A DNA stretch of 64,000 bases from contig NZ_CP047954.1 in NCBI RefSeq assembly GCF_014279895.1, forward strand, positions 930,001-994,000. Reading direction: 5' to 3'. A program made the translations under genes and the position numbers. The notes beneath the pieces are model-generated. The model was not told where the DNA came from. It saw only the letters and a program-made list of their open reading frames with translations, and did no database searches. Of this stretch, positions 1 through 9,017 are shown one piece after another. This DNA is from Synechococcus sp. M16.1. GTDB taxonomy: Bacteria > Cyanobacteriota > Cyanobacteriia > PCC-6307 > Cyanobiaceae. The first letter of the stretch is position 1; every line of letters begins with the position of its first letter.

Positions 1-1277
1 TCGATCAGATGGTTCTCTTCGCTGAATACTGCTTCAACAAGAGCCATTCCACGGCCTATGGCGCCGTTACTTACCAGACGGCTTACCTGAAAGCGCACTA
101 CCCGGTCGCTTACATGGCGGCCCTGCTCACGGTGAACGCCGGAGCGGCCGACAAAGTGCAGCGCTACATCTCCAATTGCAATGCGATGGGGATTGAGGTG
201 ATGCCCCCGGATGTGAATGCCTCGCTCACGGATTTCACCCCCAATGGCGATCGGATCCTGTTCGGCCTGTCCGCCGTTCGCAACCTTGGTGATGGTGCGA
301 TCCGTCAATTGATCGCCGCCCGCGATAGTGATGGCCCCTTCCGTTCCCTGGCGGACCTCTGTGACCGGATCCCGTCCTCGGTGCTCAACCGCCGTGCTCT
401 GGAGTCGTTGATTCACTGCGGTGCCCTGGATGCCATGGATCCGCAGGCCAACCGTGCTCAGTTGATGGCAGATCTTGATCTGCTGCTCGACTGGGCCTCC
501 TCACGGGCCAAAGATCGAGACAGCGGCCAGGGCAACCTCTTTGATCTGATGGCTCCAGCCGCCGATGCCGATGGGCCGGCGGATCTCAGCCATGCACCCA
601 AGGCGGCGCCGGTGCCGGACTATCCCCCAACGGAAAAGCTTCGTCTCGAAAAAGATCTGGTGGGCTTCTACCTCTCCGATCACCCACTCAAACAGCTCAC
701 ACCCTCGTCGAAGTTGCTGGCCCCCATCGGCCTGGGTTCCCTGGAGGAACAGCCCGACAAAGCCAAGGTGAGTGCCATTGCGATGGTGGCTGAAATGCGC
801 CAGGTCACCACCCGTAAGGGCGATCGCATGGCGATCCTGCAGCTTGAGGATCTCACTGGAAGTTGCGAAGCGGTGGTGTTTCCCAAGAGTTACGCGCGCC
901 TCGCAGATCACCTGATGGCTGAAGCCCGCCTTTTGGTGTGGGCTGGGGTCGACCGGCGTGACGAGCGCGTGCAGCTGATCATTGACGACTGCCGTGCCGT
1001 CGATGAGCTCAATCTGCTGCTGGTTCATCTCCCCTCCGATCAGGCCAGCGACATCGCCATTCAGCACAAGCTGCGGGAATGCCTGAACCAACATCGCCCT
1101 GAGCGTGATGAGCTGGGCGTCAAGGTGCCTGTGGTGGCCGAGGTGTGCCACGGCGACAGTGTTCGCTATGTGCGTCTCGGTTCCCAGTTCTGCGTCAAAG
1201 ACGTTGATGCAGCGATCGCGTCACTGCGCACCCAGTCCTTTGAAGCCCGGTGCAGCGACCGTCTGGTGCTCACCTGA
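1..1277 (+). CDS. dnaE: DNA polymerase III alpha subunit, C-terminal part
   Basis: This is the C-terminal part (about 425 codons) of the replicative DNA polymerase alpha subunit. The frame is open from the first bases of the window, so the PHP and catalytic palm domains lie upstream and outside it. Visible are the end of the finger region (NKSHSTAYGAVTYQTAYLK), a helix-hairpin-helix stretch (GLSAVRNLGDGAIRQL), and an OB-fold about residues 255-335 of the visible part (TRKGDRMAILQLEDLTG). The OB-fold binds single-stranded template in this family. The gene ends convergently with the PAM68 homologue, with a perfect hairpin between them. Identity is sure; only the 5' end is missing. Confidence 0.96.
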   Translation, partial: DQMVLFAEYCFNKSHSTAYGAVTYQTAYLKAHYPVAYMAALLTVNAGAADKVQRYISNCNAMGIEVMPPDVNASLTDFTPNGDRILFGLSAVRNLGDGAIRQLIAARDSDGPFRSLADLCDRIPSSVLNRRALESLIHCGALDAMDPQANRAQLMADLDLLLDWASSRAKDRDSGQGNLFDLMAPAADADGPADLSHAPKAAPVPDYPPTEKLRLEKDLVGFYLSDHPLKQLTPSSKLLAPIGLGSLEEQPDKAKVSAIAMVAEMRQVTTRKGDRMAILQLEDLTGSCEAVVFPKSYARLADHLMAEARLLVWAGVDRRDERVQLIIDDCRAVDELNLLLVHLPSDQASDIAIQHKLRECLNQHRPERDELGVKVPVVAEVCHGDSVRYVRLGSQFCVKDVDAAIASLRTQSFEARCSDRLVLT

Positions 1278-1292
1278 TCGTCTGACCAGGAG

Positions 1293-1320
1293 GTCCTGAT
1301 CCACAGAACTGGATCAGGAC
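1293..1320. terminator. Bidirectional hairpin between dnaE and PAM68 homologue
   Basis: A perfect 11-bp inverted repeat (GTCCTGATCCA / TGGATCAGGAC) with a 6-nt loop sits between two convergent genes and includes the stop codon of the minus-strand gene. There is no long T tract, so it is a probable rather than proven transcription stop or mRNA 3' stabiliser. Confidence 0.55.
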
Positions 1321-1727
1321 TTCGATTGCTCTTGCTGCTGCTTTTGGGCCCGGATCGACTCCTTCATCCGCTGAATGTTCGGCTTGAAGTTCTCGAAGCC
1401 GAGCAGAGAACCCGGTTCGGGATCCCAGCTGGCGGTCAACACGCCAACGCTGAGGCCTACCAGACCCAGGAGGAAAAACAGGCCGGAGCCAGTCAGCGTG
1501 AGCCCTGGAGCGATATCGGCGATGCCACGGGTGACGACGAAATAACTGCCAACAAAAACTCCCATCCCAGCGAGGGACGGGAGTCCTGTGAACACAGCAA
1601 CCCGACGAGCCATCCGATCGGCCACGTAGCGAGGAATGGCTTCCTGCCTAGGCGTCCCTGAAGCAGGCTTGTTTCCCTTCCCAGACCCTTTGGGCTCAAA
1701 GGGGAGGGCGTTGCGTTGCTCAGGCAT
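1314..1727 (-). CDS. PAM68-like photosystem II assembly membrane protein (DUF3464)
   Basis: The predicted protein has 137 residues. A basic, proline-rich N-terminus is followed by two membrane segments, about residues 44-66 and 77-100, and a charged, glutamine-rich C-terminal tail. The layout and the ADRMARRVAVFTGLPS region match the PAM68/DUF3464 family, whose plant member helps assemble photosystem II; thylakoid location is inferred from that. It follows rpsO by 12 bp, in a minus-strand run ruvA-rpsO-PAM68, so it is probably co-transcribed. The ATG start fits the conserved N-terminus. Confidence 0.8.
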   Translation of the reverse strand: MPEQRNALPFEPKGSGKGNKPASGTPRQEAIPRYVADRMARRVAVFTGLPSLAGMGVFVGSYFVVTRGIADIAPGLTLTGSGLFFLLGLVGLSVGVLTASWDPEPGSLLGFENFKPNIQRMKESIRAQKQQQEQSKS

Positions 1728-1739
1728 GGGGGACGTCGA

Positions 1740-2009
1740 TCAGCCGCGGATGCCCAGTTTGGCGATCGTGTCGGCGTAGCGTTGCTCGCTCTTGCTGCGC
1801 ATGTAGCTCAGCAGGCGCTTGCGGCGGCCAATCATCTTGAGCAGCCCCTGCCGTGAGGAGAAGTCATGGATGTTGTTCTGCAGGTGGCTGCTGAGACGGT
1901 TGATCCGCTCACTCAGCATGGCCACCTGGACCTCGGCAGAACCGGTGTCGGTGCCGTGGGTCTGGTGGGTGTTGATCAGCTGCTGCTTCTCGGTGGTATC
2001 AAGCGACAT
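1740..2009 (-). CDS. rpsO: 30S ribosomal protein S15
   Basis: The 89-residue length is typical for S15, the primary 16S rRNA binder that nucleates the platform of the small subunit. The family signature is plain: [19 protein letters not shown], then [15 protein letters not shown] in the C-terminal helix. It lies between ruvA (57 bp upstream) and the PAM68 homologue (12 bp downstream) on the same strand. Confidence 0.98.
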   Translation of the reverse strand: MSLDTTEKQQLINTHQTHGTDTGSAEVQVAMLSERINRLSSHLQNNIHDFSSRQGLLKMIGRRKRLLSYMRSKSEQRYADTIAKLGIRG

Positions 2010-2065
2010 GCGCGGGGGGCGGCCCTGTCAGTGCAAACAACCAGCTTACCTTCGCGTGGGGCGGC

Positions 2066-2710
2066 TCAGGCCGATTCGCGGCTCAGCCATTGCAGGCAGC
2101 CCCGCAGCCAGGCGTCCTGGTCGTCTCCAGCAGGCGGTTGGCCATCGGCGCCCTCAGCGATCGCACGGATGGCTCGACGGATTTCCAGATCGTCGTAACC
2201 CAGCATCGAGAGGGTCGCTTCCACGTCGGCACCGCTTGCCGGCATCTGCTCCGAGCTGACGCCTTCCGCCAGCGATGGGGCGGGATCCACGCCCGCGAAG
2301 GCCGCAATCGAGGCCCTGAGTTCCACCGCCAGGCGCTCAGCGGTGCGTTTGCCGATGCCCTGCGCCTTGCAGAGGCGACGCAAATCACCGCTGCTGATCG
2401 CTTCCACCAGCTCCTGGGGCTTGCATTCCTGCATCAGCGCCAGACCGGCCTGGGGGCCCACACCGCTGACGCTGATCAGCAGCCGGAACAGATCCCGCTC
2501 CTGGCGCAGGGGAAAGCCGTAGAGGCTGCTGCCGTCCTCCCGCTGCACCTGATGAATCCACAGGTTTAGGTCGCCGTCCGCCGGAAGGTTCTGCTGATGC
2601 CGCTCGGTCAGGTGCACCTCATATCCGACCCCACCGCAGAGCAGCAGAACGCCGCTACGGTTGCCTTGAGTCCAGCACTCCATCGGTCGTCCCTGAAGCC
2701 AGCCGATCAT
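2066..2710 (-). CDS. ruvA: Holliday junction branch migration protein RuvA
   Basis: RuvA forms the tetramer that binds four-way junctions and loads the RuvB motor. The start at 2710 gives the canonical MIGWLQG N-terminus and 214 residues; an in-frame ATG 20 codons upstream would add a tail not seen in the family and overlap the divergent gene. Domain I is the OB-fold; domain II carries the two helix-hairpin-helix motifs ([14 protein letters not shown] and [18 protein letters not shown]); domain III (about 165-214, [17 protein letters not shown]) is the RuvB-contacting module. It heads the ruvA-rpsO-PAM68 run. Confidence 0.96.
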   Translation of the reverse strand: MIGWLQGRPMECWTQGNRSGVLLLCGGVGYEVHLTERHQQNLPADGDLNLWIHQVQREDGSSLYGFPLRQERDLFRLLISVSGVGPQAGLALMQECKPQELVEAISSGDLRRLCKAQGIGKRTAERLAVELRASIAAFAGVDPAPSLAEGVSSEQMPASGADVEATLSMLGYDDLEIRRAIRAIAEGADGQPPAGDDQDAWLRGCLQWLSRESA

Positions 2711-2732
2711 GGGGAGAGGTTTCAACCGCGTC

Positions 2733-3194
2733 ATGTTGCCGCAGCTGTCATTGCCTGTCTCTGCTTTCAAGCGCGTTGTGCGCCGTTTGCTTCAGGTGCT
2801 GTGCGTTCTATCGATCGTGGTTTCACTGACGGCATGCAATGGATCTCAGCCGCCACGGGCTCTCCTGAATGAAGCGCTGGCCCTGCAGATTCAGCTCACC
2901 CAGTCGGCCATTGCCAGCTCCCTCGATCTCACCCCGATGCCCATCGCCCCAAGCGTGAGTCGGGTGCGGGTGGAGGACCAGGAAAGTTTTTCCCTGGGTG
3001 ACGAGCAGGGCCTCAGGATTTCAGGCCGCTTCGACTGGCAGCTCCCCGGCGACCGTGTGCAGGTGGATAGCCCGTTTGAACTGTTTCTGCAGCGGGGCTC
3101 TCGTGGTCAGAGCTGGCGCCTGGCCAGACCCAAAGGCGGATCCGACGACCGCCAGGCCTGGCTGACGTACCCCCTGGGTTTGGACAAAGCCTGA
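2733..3194 (+). CDS. Putative lipoprotein of unknown function
   Basis: No family is recognised. A basic N-terminus, a hydrophobic stretch ([13 protein letters not shown]) and the lipobox LTAC make this a probable lipoprotein, with the lipidated Cys at residue 35 from the ATG at 2733. The mature part is about 118 residues with mixed charge and no repeat or catalytic motif. An upstream in-frame ATG at 2709 is possible but would overlap the first bases of ruvA. It is divergent from ruvA and stops 3 bp before the convergent DMT transporter. Confidence 0.75.
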   Translation: MLPQLSLPVSAFKRVVRRLLQVLCVLSIVVSLTACNGSQPPRALLNEALALQIQLTQSAIASSLDLTPMPIAPSVSRVRVEDQESFSLGDEQGLRISGRFDWQLPGDRVQVDSPFELFLQRGSRGQSWRLARPKGGSDDRQAWLTYPLGLDKA

Positions 3195-3197
3195 GCT

Positions 3198-4088
3198 CTA
3201 ACGTCGCGCCGACAGGCTGATCAGAGTGGCGGCCAGCACCAGCATCCCGCCGCCCACCTGCCAGGCATTGATCGACTCGGCGAACCACATCCAGCCCCAG
3301 CCTGCGGCAAAGACCACCTGCACGTAGTTGATCGATGTGGCTCGGGCGGCGGGCAGGCAGCGCAGGCCCTCGGTCACCCAGATCTGGCCCAGCTGGGTCA
3401 TCACCCCGACCCCCAGGAGCCAGAACCATTCGATGCCTTGGGGCCAGACCCCTTGCTGCAGAACCCAGGGCAGGGTCAGGGGAACCGAGATCATCGGGAA
3501 ATAGAGGATGATCACCAAGGGGTGCTCGGTTTGCGACAGCCGCCGCACACTCACGTAGGCCAGGGCGGTCATCAGAGCGCCACCAATGCCGATCAGGGCA
3601 GGGATCAGTTGCGCAGGTTGGGCTGTTCCCGTGAGCCACTGCGGTTGCACCACCAGGGTGACGCCGATCCAGCCCAGCAGAACCGCTGCACTGATGCGTC
3701 GGCGCAGGGGCTCGCCCAGCAGCAACAGCGCTGCCACGGCGGTGAAGGTGGGGTAGGTGTACTGCAGCACCGTCGCTGAAGCGAGCGGCAGCTGGTCAAT
3801 CGCTTCGAAGAAGCAGAGCAGGGCCAAGCTGCCCAGCACCCCCCGCGCCACCAGCAGCCCCCGTCGCTGGCCCCACGGGGAGACCCCGGCCAGGCGCAGG
3901 CCCACAGCGGTCAGAACGATGCTGATCAGGGCCCGGCACAGCACGATTTCCGCCACCGGAAGCCGACTGTTCAGTTGCTTGACGCAGACCGTCATCAGGC
4001 TGAAGGCCAGGGAGCTCAGGATCAGGGCACGGCTGCCCCGCACCGAGTCCTGGTTCCACCAGGGCTGTGGGGTCTGCGGTTCGGCCAT
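3198..4088 (-). CDS. EamA/DMT-family membrane transporter
   Basis: The predicted protein has 296 residues and about ten hydrophobic segments in two EamA-type halves. Recognisable positions are the end of the first half (LLLGEPLRRRISAAVLLGWI) and the second-half loop LRCLPAARATSINYVQVVFA. Members export amino acids, nucleosides or other metabolites; the substrate cannot be read from sequence. The ATG at 4088 (MAEPQTPQPWW) is preferred over one 26 codons upstream, which would run close to the dnaG start. Confidence 0.88.
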   Translation of the reverse strand: MAEPQTPQPWWNQDSVRGSRALILSSLAFSLMTVCVKQLNSRLPVAEIVLCRALISIVLTAVGLRLAGVSPWGQRRGLLVARGVLGSLALLCFFEAIDQLPLASATVLQYTYPTFTAVAALLLLGEPLRRRISAAVLLGWIGVTLVVQPQWLTGTAQPAQLIPALIGIGGALMTALAYVSVRRLSQTEHPLVIILYFPMISVPLTLPWVLQQGVWPQGIEWFWLLGVGVMTQLGQIWVTEGLRCLPAARATSINYVQVVFAAGWGWMWFAESINAWQVGGGMLVLAATLISLSARR

Positions 4089-4141
4089 GGCTGTTCGGAT
4101 GACGGGGTGCACGGAACCCTGCGACTTCGCAGAATGGACCG

Positions 4142-6190
4142 ATGGTGAACGCCCGCCTGCACCCAAGAACGATCGAGGCCGTCAAGGAACGGGCCGACAT
4201 CGTTGATGTGGTGGGCGAGCACGTGGTGCTCAAGAAGAAGGGACGGGAATTCGTCGGGATCTGTCCGTTCCATGACGACAGCAAACCGTCTATGACGGTG
4301 TCGCCCGCCAAGCAGTTCTACTACTGCTTCTCCTGTGGTGCTGGCGGCAACTCCATCAAGTTCCTGATGGAGTTCCAGCGCCAGAGTTTCAGCGATGTGG
4401 TGCTGGATCTGGCGCGGCGTTATCAGCTGCCGATCGAGACTGTGGATGGTCCGCAGCAGGAACGGCTGCGGCAACAGTTGTCCCGCAGGGACAAGCTGCA
4501 GCGGGCCCTGGCCCTGGCTGCCGGTTGGTTCCGCAGCCAGTTGATGGCGCCTGCTGGAGCAGAGGCCCTCAAGTACCTCAGTGAGGCCAGAGGGTTGAGT
4601 CCCGCCACCCAGGAGACCTTTCAACTCGGCTATGCGCCGGATCAGTGGGATGGTCTGCTCAAGCATCTTCAGCAAGTTGAGGGGCTGGCGCCTGAGCTTC
4701 TCGAGGCTGCTGGGCTGGTGGTTCCCCGCAAGGGCGGCAACGGGTTCTATGACCGCTTCCGCCATCGGGTCATGGTGCCGATCCATGACCGTCAGGGCCG
4801 GGTGATCGGTTTCGGGGGACGCAGCCTTGATGGCAGCGAACCGAAATACCTCAACTCCCCCGAGACCGAAGTGTTCGAGAAGGGGAAGCATCTGTTCGGT
4901 CTCGACAAGGCCTCCAACGCCATCCGCAAGGACGACAGGGCGGTGGTGGTGGAGGGCTATTTCGATGTGATTGCCCTGCATGCCGCCGGCATCACCAACG
5001 CTGTGGCCTCCCTCGGCACGGCCCTGAGCAGTCAGCAGATCACCCAGTTGTGCCGCGTCAGCGACAGCAAGCGGATCGTTCTGAATTTCGACGCCGACGG
5101 TGCCGGTGTCCGTGCCGCCAATCGGGCCATCGGCGAGGTGGAGCAGCTGGCGATGCAGGGCCAGCTGGAGCTGCGGGTTCTGCACCTTCCTTCAGGCAAG
5201 GACCCCGATGAGTTCCTCAAACAGAACGGGGCTGGCGATTACCGCGCTCTGCTCGATCAGGCCCCCCTCTGGCTGGATTGGCAGATCGAGCAGGTGCTGG
5301 AGGAGCGCGATCTCAGCCGGGCCGACCAGTTCCAACAGGCGGTTACGGCCCTGGTGGGGCTGCTGGGCAAACTGCCCCAGTCCGCCGTGCGCACCCATTA
5401 CCTCCAACGGGTAGCGGAGCGCCTCAGTGGTGGCCAGGGACGCCTGGCGCTTCAGCTCGAGGACGACCTGCGGCAGCAGGTGAAGGGCCAGCGTTGGCAT
5501 GGGCGCTCCAGCCGTCATGAGCAGCCCGGTGAATCCGGACAGCGGGAGCGTTGTGAGGCCGATCTGCTGCGGCTGTATCTGCATTGCCCCCGGCATCGGG
5601 CCACGATTCGCCAGGAACTGCGCAAACGCGAACTGGAGGATTTCGCCATTCCCCATCACCGCCATCTCTGGGCGGCCATTACGGATCTCGAGGAGACCAA
5701 CCTGGGTGAGGGGCGCATGGAGTCGATCAGCCGTTGCGACGACGACGGCGAGGGTCTGGATCTCATCGATCTGCCCCGCTTGCTCACCGATCAGCTCTTG
5801 CTGGAGAGCAGTGCGCTGGTGTCTCGCCTGACGCCCCTTTTGGAGCCTGGTGAATTGCAGCGTGTTGCCCTGGCGGAGCCCCTGGAGCAGCTGCGGGGCA
5901 TTGCTGCTCTGCTGGAGCGTCAAAAAAGCTTGAAGCGCTGCCGGCACCTGTTGGAGGCCTGGGGTGGCCAGCGTCTGCAAACCCTGGAATCCTGCATCGC
6001 TGTTCTGATCGATCAGGAGGCTTCGTCAGATCAGGCCTCCGTGGACATGGAGGTGCGGATTCAGGCCCTCTTCGATGACCTCAACCGTGATGCGCTGCGC
6101 TACCAGGAGTTGTATTACACCGAGCGAAAACACATCGGCCATTTGGATCAGCAACGTTGCGCCAGCTACACCGTTCCCCCGGCCGCCTGA
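4142..6190 (+). CDS. dnaG: DNA primase
   Basis: This is the primase that makes RNA primers at the replication fork. It has 682 residues with the three standard modules: an N-terminal zinc finger (C41, H44, C62, C65 in CPFHDD...CFSCGAGG), the RNA polymerase/TOPRIM core with VVVEGYFDVIAL and VLNFDADGAG as metal-binding motifs, and a C-terminal helicase-binding domain (about 470-682) enriched in Leu, Gln and Glu. The start ATG gives the usual short lead into TIEAVKERADIVDVVG. It is followed by two small same-strand unknowns. Confidence 0.97.
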   Translation: MVNARLHPRTIEAVKERADIVDVVGEHVVLKKKGREFVGICPFHDDSKPSMTVSPAKQFYYCFSCGAGGNSIKFLMEFQRQSFSDVVLDLARRYQLPIETVDGPQQERLRQQLSRRDKLQRALALAAGWFRSQLMAPAGAEALKYLSEARGLSPATQETFQLGYAPDQWDGLLKHLQQVEGLAPELLEAAGLVVPRKGGNGFYDRFRHRVMVPIHDRQGRVIGFGGRSLDGSEPKYLNSPETEVFEKGKHLFGLDKASNAIRKDDRAVVVEGYFDVIALHAAGITNAVASLGTALSSQQITQLCRVSDSKRIVLNFDADGAGVRAANRAIGEVEQLAMQGQLELRVLHLPSGKDPDEFLKQNGAGDYRALLDQAPLWLDWQIEQVLEERDLSRADQFQQAVTALVGLLGKLPQSAVRTHYLQRVAERLSGGQGRLALQLEDDLRQQVKGQRWHGRSSRHEQPGESGQRERCEADLLRLYLHCPRHRATIRQELRKRELEDFAIPHHRHLWAAITDLEETNLGEGRMESISRCDDDGEGLDLIDLPRLLTDQLLLESSALVSRLTPLLEPGELQRVALAEPLEQLRGIAALLERQKSLKRCRHLLEAWGGQRLQTLESCIAVLIDQEASSDQASVDMEVRIQALFDDLNRDALRYQELYYTERKHIGHLDQQRCASYTVPPAA

Positions 6191-6245
6191 GCCATGGGCC
6201 GGTGGTCTGGGCAAACTGCATCAGGATCTGTTCCTCGAGTTGAAG

Positions 6246-6503
6246 ATGTCTGAATTCTTCGAAGCGATCTGGCACGGTGAGGGCGTCGGCGACGGCGGTG
6301 ATCTGGAGGAAGCGCTGCAGGCCTACGTCGTGGTGAAGCCGGAGGAGGGGGATTGGGTTGAGGCTTGCGCCGCTGAGGGGGCCGACCCTGTGATCGAGCG
6401 CTTCGCCTCGTTTGACGCCTACCTCGACAATGCTGATCCGCTTGAGCGCATTGCCGTCACCCCGCAGATGATCAGCGAAGCCCTTGCGTTGCTGCCGTCC
6501 TGA
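6246..6503 (+). CDS. Small acidic protein of unknown function
   Basis: An 85-residue acidic protein (MSEFFEAIWHGEG...) of no recognised family. It has an Ala/Glu/Asp-rich central part, no membrane segment and no cysteine cluster. The frame is open further upstream inside dnaG, but the ATG at 6246 is the sensible start. Its stop overlaps the next start by one base (TGATG), so the two small genes are probably translationally coupled and follow dnaG in one transcript. Confidence 0.75.
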   Translation: MSEFFEAIWHGEGVGDGGDLEEALQAYVVVKPEEGDWVEACAAEGADPVIERFASFDAYLDNADPLERIAVTPQMISEALALLPS

Positions 6504-6799
6504 TGACTGATTCGCAGCTGGATTTCGCCGCGCTCGATCCGGTCAACCACCTCTGGCCGGCCTTTGTGGAGCGTCTGGGTTCCGAGAAGGCTCAGCGGGC
6601 TGTTCGTCAGGCGCTGGATCTGCAGGGCATGCGAGGGCACCAGGGCACCCTGCCGGTGCTGTTCACTGAAACCGGAGGACTGGCGTTGGCCAGCACCGAT
6701 CTGGTGCGGGAGCAGACGGGTCTCAACGCCCACGGCGAGCGGATGGTCTTGCTGCTCAGCACCCGTGAGCAGGTCATCCAGCTGCTGCAGGAGGTTTGA
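6503..6799 (+). CDS. Small protein of unknown function
   Basis: The 98-residue soluble protein (MTDSQLDFAALDPVNHLW...) has no recognised motif; the C-terminal third (ERMVLLLSTREQVIQLLQEV) looks like a strand followed by an amphipathic helix. It is coupled to the preceding gene by a one-base stop/start overlap, which supports both being real. It converges on umuC with a 21-bp gap. Confidence 0.75.
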   Translation: MTDSQLDFAALDPVNHLWPAFVERLGSEKAQRAVRQALDLQGMRGHQGTLPVLFTETGGLALASTDLVREQTGLNAHGERMVLLLSTREQVIQLLQEV

Positions 6800-6820
6800 G
6801 GCCTGGCTCAACGCTGTGGG

Positions 6821-8095
6821 TCAGGCCTTCACCACCGGTAGATCCTGCAGACGGGTGGTGGCGGCGCGGCTGAGTTGCTCACGCCGCATCAACCAACTGG
6901 GCTGCAGTCCGCAACCGGCCCATTGCAGGGTTCCACGCCCGTAACGCCGATTGATCCGGTCGATGGTCTCCATCAGGCACTCCCGTTTCTGCTGCTGCTC
7001 CTCACTCATCGGCACCATCAGATGGGTCTGCAGGATGTCATGGCTCTGCAGGTGCTGCATCAGCACGCCGGCCTTGGCCAATGGTCGGTGGGGGCGAAAG
7101 ATCCGTGCCACCAAGGGCCGTGCCGCTTCCAGCAGCACAGCTGTGTCATTGCTCGGCAGGTCCAGCTGCGTGCTGGCGGCTTGACTGTAAAACCCAGGAG
7201 CGAACGGGCTGGTGCGGGTGTAGATGGTGAGGGCTGCTGCCCGTTGCCGTTGCCTGCGCAATTTCTCGGCGGCGCGCACCACATAGGTGGCGATGGCCTG
7301 GTGCAGCTCCTCCTGGCTGGTGATGGGTCGGCTGAAACTGCGACTCACGCAGGTTTCCTGCTTTGGTGCTGGTGCCAGCTCCAGCGGCAGGCAGGCATGG
7401 CCCCGCAGCTCCCGTTGCAGCCGCAGACCCACCACGCCGCATTTGGCGCGCAGTTCACCGCTCGGCATGTCCCGGAGGTGTCGTGCGTTGCTGACGCCCC
7501 GCAGGCGACACCAATGGGCTAGTTGTCGACCGATTCCCCAGACATCCTCGATCGCAATGGTTTCCAGCCAGCGATCGGGGTTGTCGCACTGGCCGAGGTC
7601 GAACATCCCGGCATGGTCTGGGGTCTGTTTGGCCAGGCGATTGGCCAGCTTGGCCTGGGCCTTGCTGGCCCCTAAGCCGATGGCGATCGGTAGGCCGAGG
7701 TTCTGCCGTGCCCGTGCCCGCAGCTGGCGGGACCAACCCTGCAGGTCGCCATCGCGGGGACGACGAATTCTCCCGAAGGCCTCGTCAATCGAATACACCT
7801 CCAGCTCTTCACAGTGGGCCTCCAGCAGGCTCATCATCCGCTGGCTCATGTCGGCATAGAGGGCGTAGTTCGAACTGCGCACCACCACGTTGTGCCGTTC
7901 AAGCTCCCGGCGCGCCTTGAAGTACGGCGTCCCCATGCGGATGCCGAGGGCACGGGCTTCGGCACTGCGCGCAACGATGCAGCCGTCGTTGTTGGACAGC
8001 ACCACCACGGGGTGACCGATCAGAGCCGGATCCAGGCTCTGTTCGCAGGAGGCATAGAAGTTGTTTCCATCGATCAGGGCCGTGGCCTGAGGCAT
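6821..8095 (-). CDS. umuC: Translesion DNA polymerase V catalytic subunit UmuC
   Basis: A 424-residue Y-family polymerase. Catalytic carboxylates are D9 (ALIDGNNFYASCEQ), D104 and E105 (YSIDEAFGRIRR). The thumb helix-hairpin-helix (IEDVWGIGRQLAHWCRLRG) and the little-finger domain follow, then the UmuC-specific C-terminal tail (DUF4113, ending WLMRREQLSRAATTRLQDLP). It lies 12 bp after umuD and must share its LexA-controlled promoter. Its role is error-prone bypass of lesions during the SOS response. Confidence 0.97.
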   Translation of the reverse strand: MPQATALIDGNNFYASCEQSLDPALIGHPVVVLSNNDGCIVARSAEARALGIRMGTPYFKARRELERHNVVVRSSNYALYADMSQRMMSLLEAHCEELEVYSIDEAFGRIRRPRDGDLQGWSRQLRARARQNLGLPIAIGLGASKAQAKLANRLAKQTPDHAGMFDLGQCDNPDRWLETIAIEDVWGIGRQLAHWCRLRGVSNARHLRDMPSGELRAKCGVVGLRLQRELRGHACLPLELAPAPKQETCVSRSFSRPITSQEELHQAIATYVVRAAEKLRRQRQRAAALTIYTRTSPFAPGFYSQAASTQLDLPSNDTAVLLEAARPLVARIFRPHRPLAKAGVLMQHLQSHDILQTHLMVPMSEEQQQKRECLMETIDRINRRYGRGTLQWAGCGLQPSWLMRREQLSRAATTRLQDLPVVKA

Positions 8096-8107
8096 GGCGA
8101 TGTCGCT

Positions 8108-8539
8108 TCAGAGCGGATGGATCACGTGGATGGCGACGCCCCAGATCTGCACTTCGCCGCAGCGGTGAAGCTCCAGTGGCGGATAGTCCGGATGGGCGGC
8201 TTCCAGGCGCAACCGGCCGCGATGACGCATCAGGCGTTTGAGGGTGAAGGCACCGTCGAGCACAGCCACAACCACCTGGCCCGGGCGCGGGTCGAGGCTG
8301 CGATCGACCACTAGAAGATCGCCGTCGTGGATGCCGGCGTCGGTCATCGATTCGCCGCTCACATGCAGGAAAAAGGTGCTGGTGGGATGCCGGATCAGCT
8401 GTTCATTCAGGTCGATCCCCACGTCCACGTAGTCATCGGCGGGGGACGGGAAGCCTGCGGCGACCCGTTCCCCGGCCAGGGGCAGCGTGAGCCGACTGCG
8501 CTTGGGCTGCAGGGGAAGCGGTCTGTGTTGGAGCTCCAC
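8108..8539 (-). CDS. umuD: UmuD, S24-family self-cleaving polymerase V accessory protein
   Basis: The protein has 143 residues from a GTG start. The S24/LexA-like fold shows the catalytic serine in SGESM (S64) and the general-base lysine in FTLKRL (K101). A likely Ala-Gly self-cleavage site sits at residues 28-29 (VAAGFPSP). In the known system RecA-stimulated cleavage activates UmuD, which then joins UmuC. The gene is first in the umuDC operon, and a perfect LexA palindrome lies 25 bp upstream of the start codon. LexA itself is larger and carries a DNA-binding domain that is absent here. Confidence 0.95.
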   Translation of the reverse strand: MELQHRPLPLQPKRSRLTLPLAGERVAAGFPSPADDYVDVGIDLNEQLIRHPTSTFFLHVSGESMTDAGIHDGDLLVVDRSLDPRPGQVVVAVLDGAFTLKRLMRHRGRLRLEAAHPDYPPLELHRCGEVQIWGVAIHVIHPL

Positions 8540-8563
8540 GGCAGCAGCGACAACTGGCTAAAT

Positions 8564-8577
8564 AGTACGCATGTACT
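8564..8577. promoter_or_regulatory. LexA operator (SOS box) of umuDC
   Basis: AGTACGCATGTACT has perfect 5-bp arms (AGTAC/GTACT) and fits the cyanobacterial LexA consensus RGTACNNNDGTWCB at every position. It lies 25 bp upstream of the umuD start, in the short region between umuD and a divergent small gene, so it could also affect that gene. Confidence 0.85.
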
Positions 8578-8654
8578 GCTCGCTGTGGGGAGGATCCGGT
8601 GAGGATGGTGGCCTTCGACATCTGGTGTTGGCTGACTCCCCTTACCTCGTGGCC

Positions 8655-9017
8655 ATGGCGCTGATCGATCAGCAGGGCCGGCGCGCCCTGCCCCTGGGGG
8701 GACGGTCTCAGAAAGAGGTGGCTCCGCAGGGTGAGGCCCCGGAGGCGTTGGGCCATGCACTGGTGCTGGAGCTGTTGCTGCGGGTGTGGCAGCGCAGTGA
8801 TCAGGGTGCGCTGCAGCGTGCGGCTGGAGCCGACAGCCTGCTGCTGGTTGAGCTGCCGATGGAACGGCTGCCGGAGGACGTGCCCAGGCTCAAGGCGGAC
8901 TGGTTGAACACGGGGGATACGGCCGCGTTCAAAGCGGCATTGCAGGCTTTCTCCCCGCGGGCCTGGACGGTTTCGATCGAAAAATTCAAGCCGGTGGCTC
9001 TGCAGCCGTTGTGGTGA
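8655..9017 (+). CDS. Protein of unknown function next to the SOS box
   Basis: A soluble protein of about 120 residues with no recognised family. It has a Leu-rich helical centre (ALGHALVLELLLRVWQR) and a C-terminal VSIEKFKPVALQPLW. The start is uncertain. The frame is open back to an ATG at 8571 that falls inside the LexA box, with a GTG at 8625 and an ATG at 8655; the last is used here as the conservative choice. It is divergent from umuDC and overlaps the end of the broken oxygenase gene tail to tail by about 32 bp. Confidence 0.65.
   Translation: MALIDQQGRRALPLGGRSQKEVAPQGEAPEALGHALVLELLLRVWQRSDQGALQRAAGADSLLLVELPMERLPEDVPRLKADWLNTGDTAAFKAALQAFSPRAWTVSIEKFKPVALQPLW

Noticed and set aside
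822-829. HIP1 octamer (GCGATCGC), also seen near 1212, 14712 and 20603
   Set aside because: A scattered common cyanobacterial octamer; the few copies show no clustering and are not a feature by themselves.
501-1151. 216-codon open frame antisense to dnaE
   Set aside because: It mirrors the codon structure of dnaE on the other strand; high GC favours such long shadow frames, and no domain is recognisable.
5192-5980. 262-codon open frame antisense to dnaG
   Set aside because: It lies fully inside the primase gene; its Gln/Leu-rich composition is the reverse image of the primase C-terminus.
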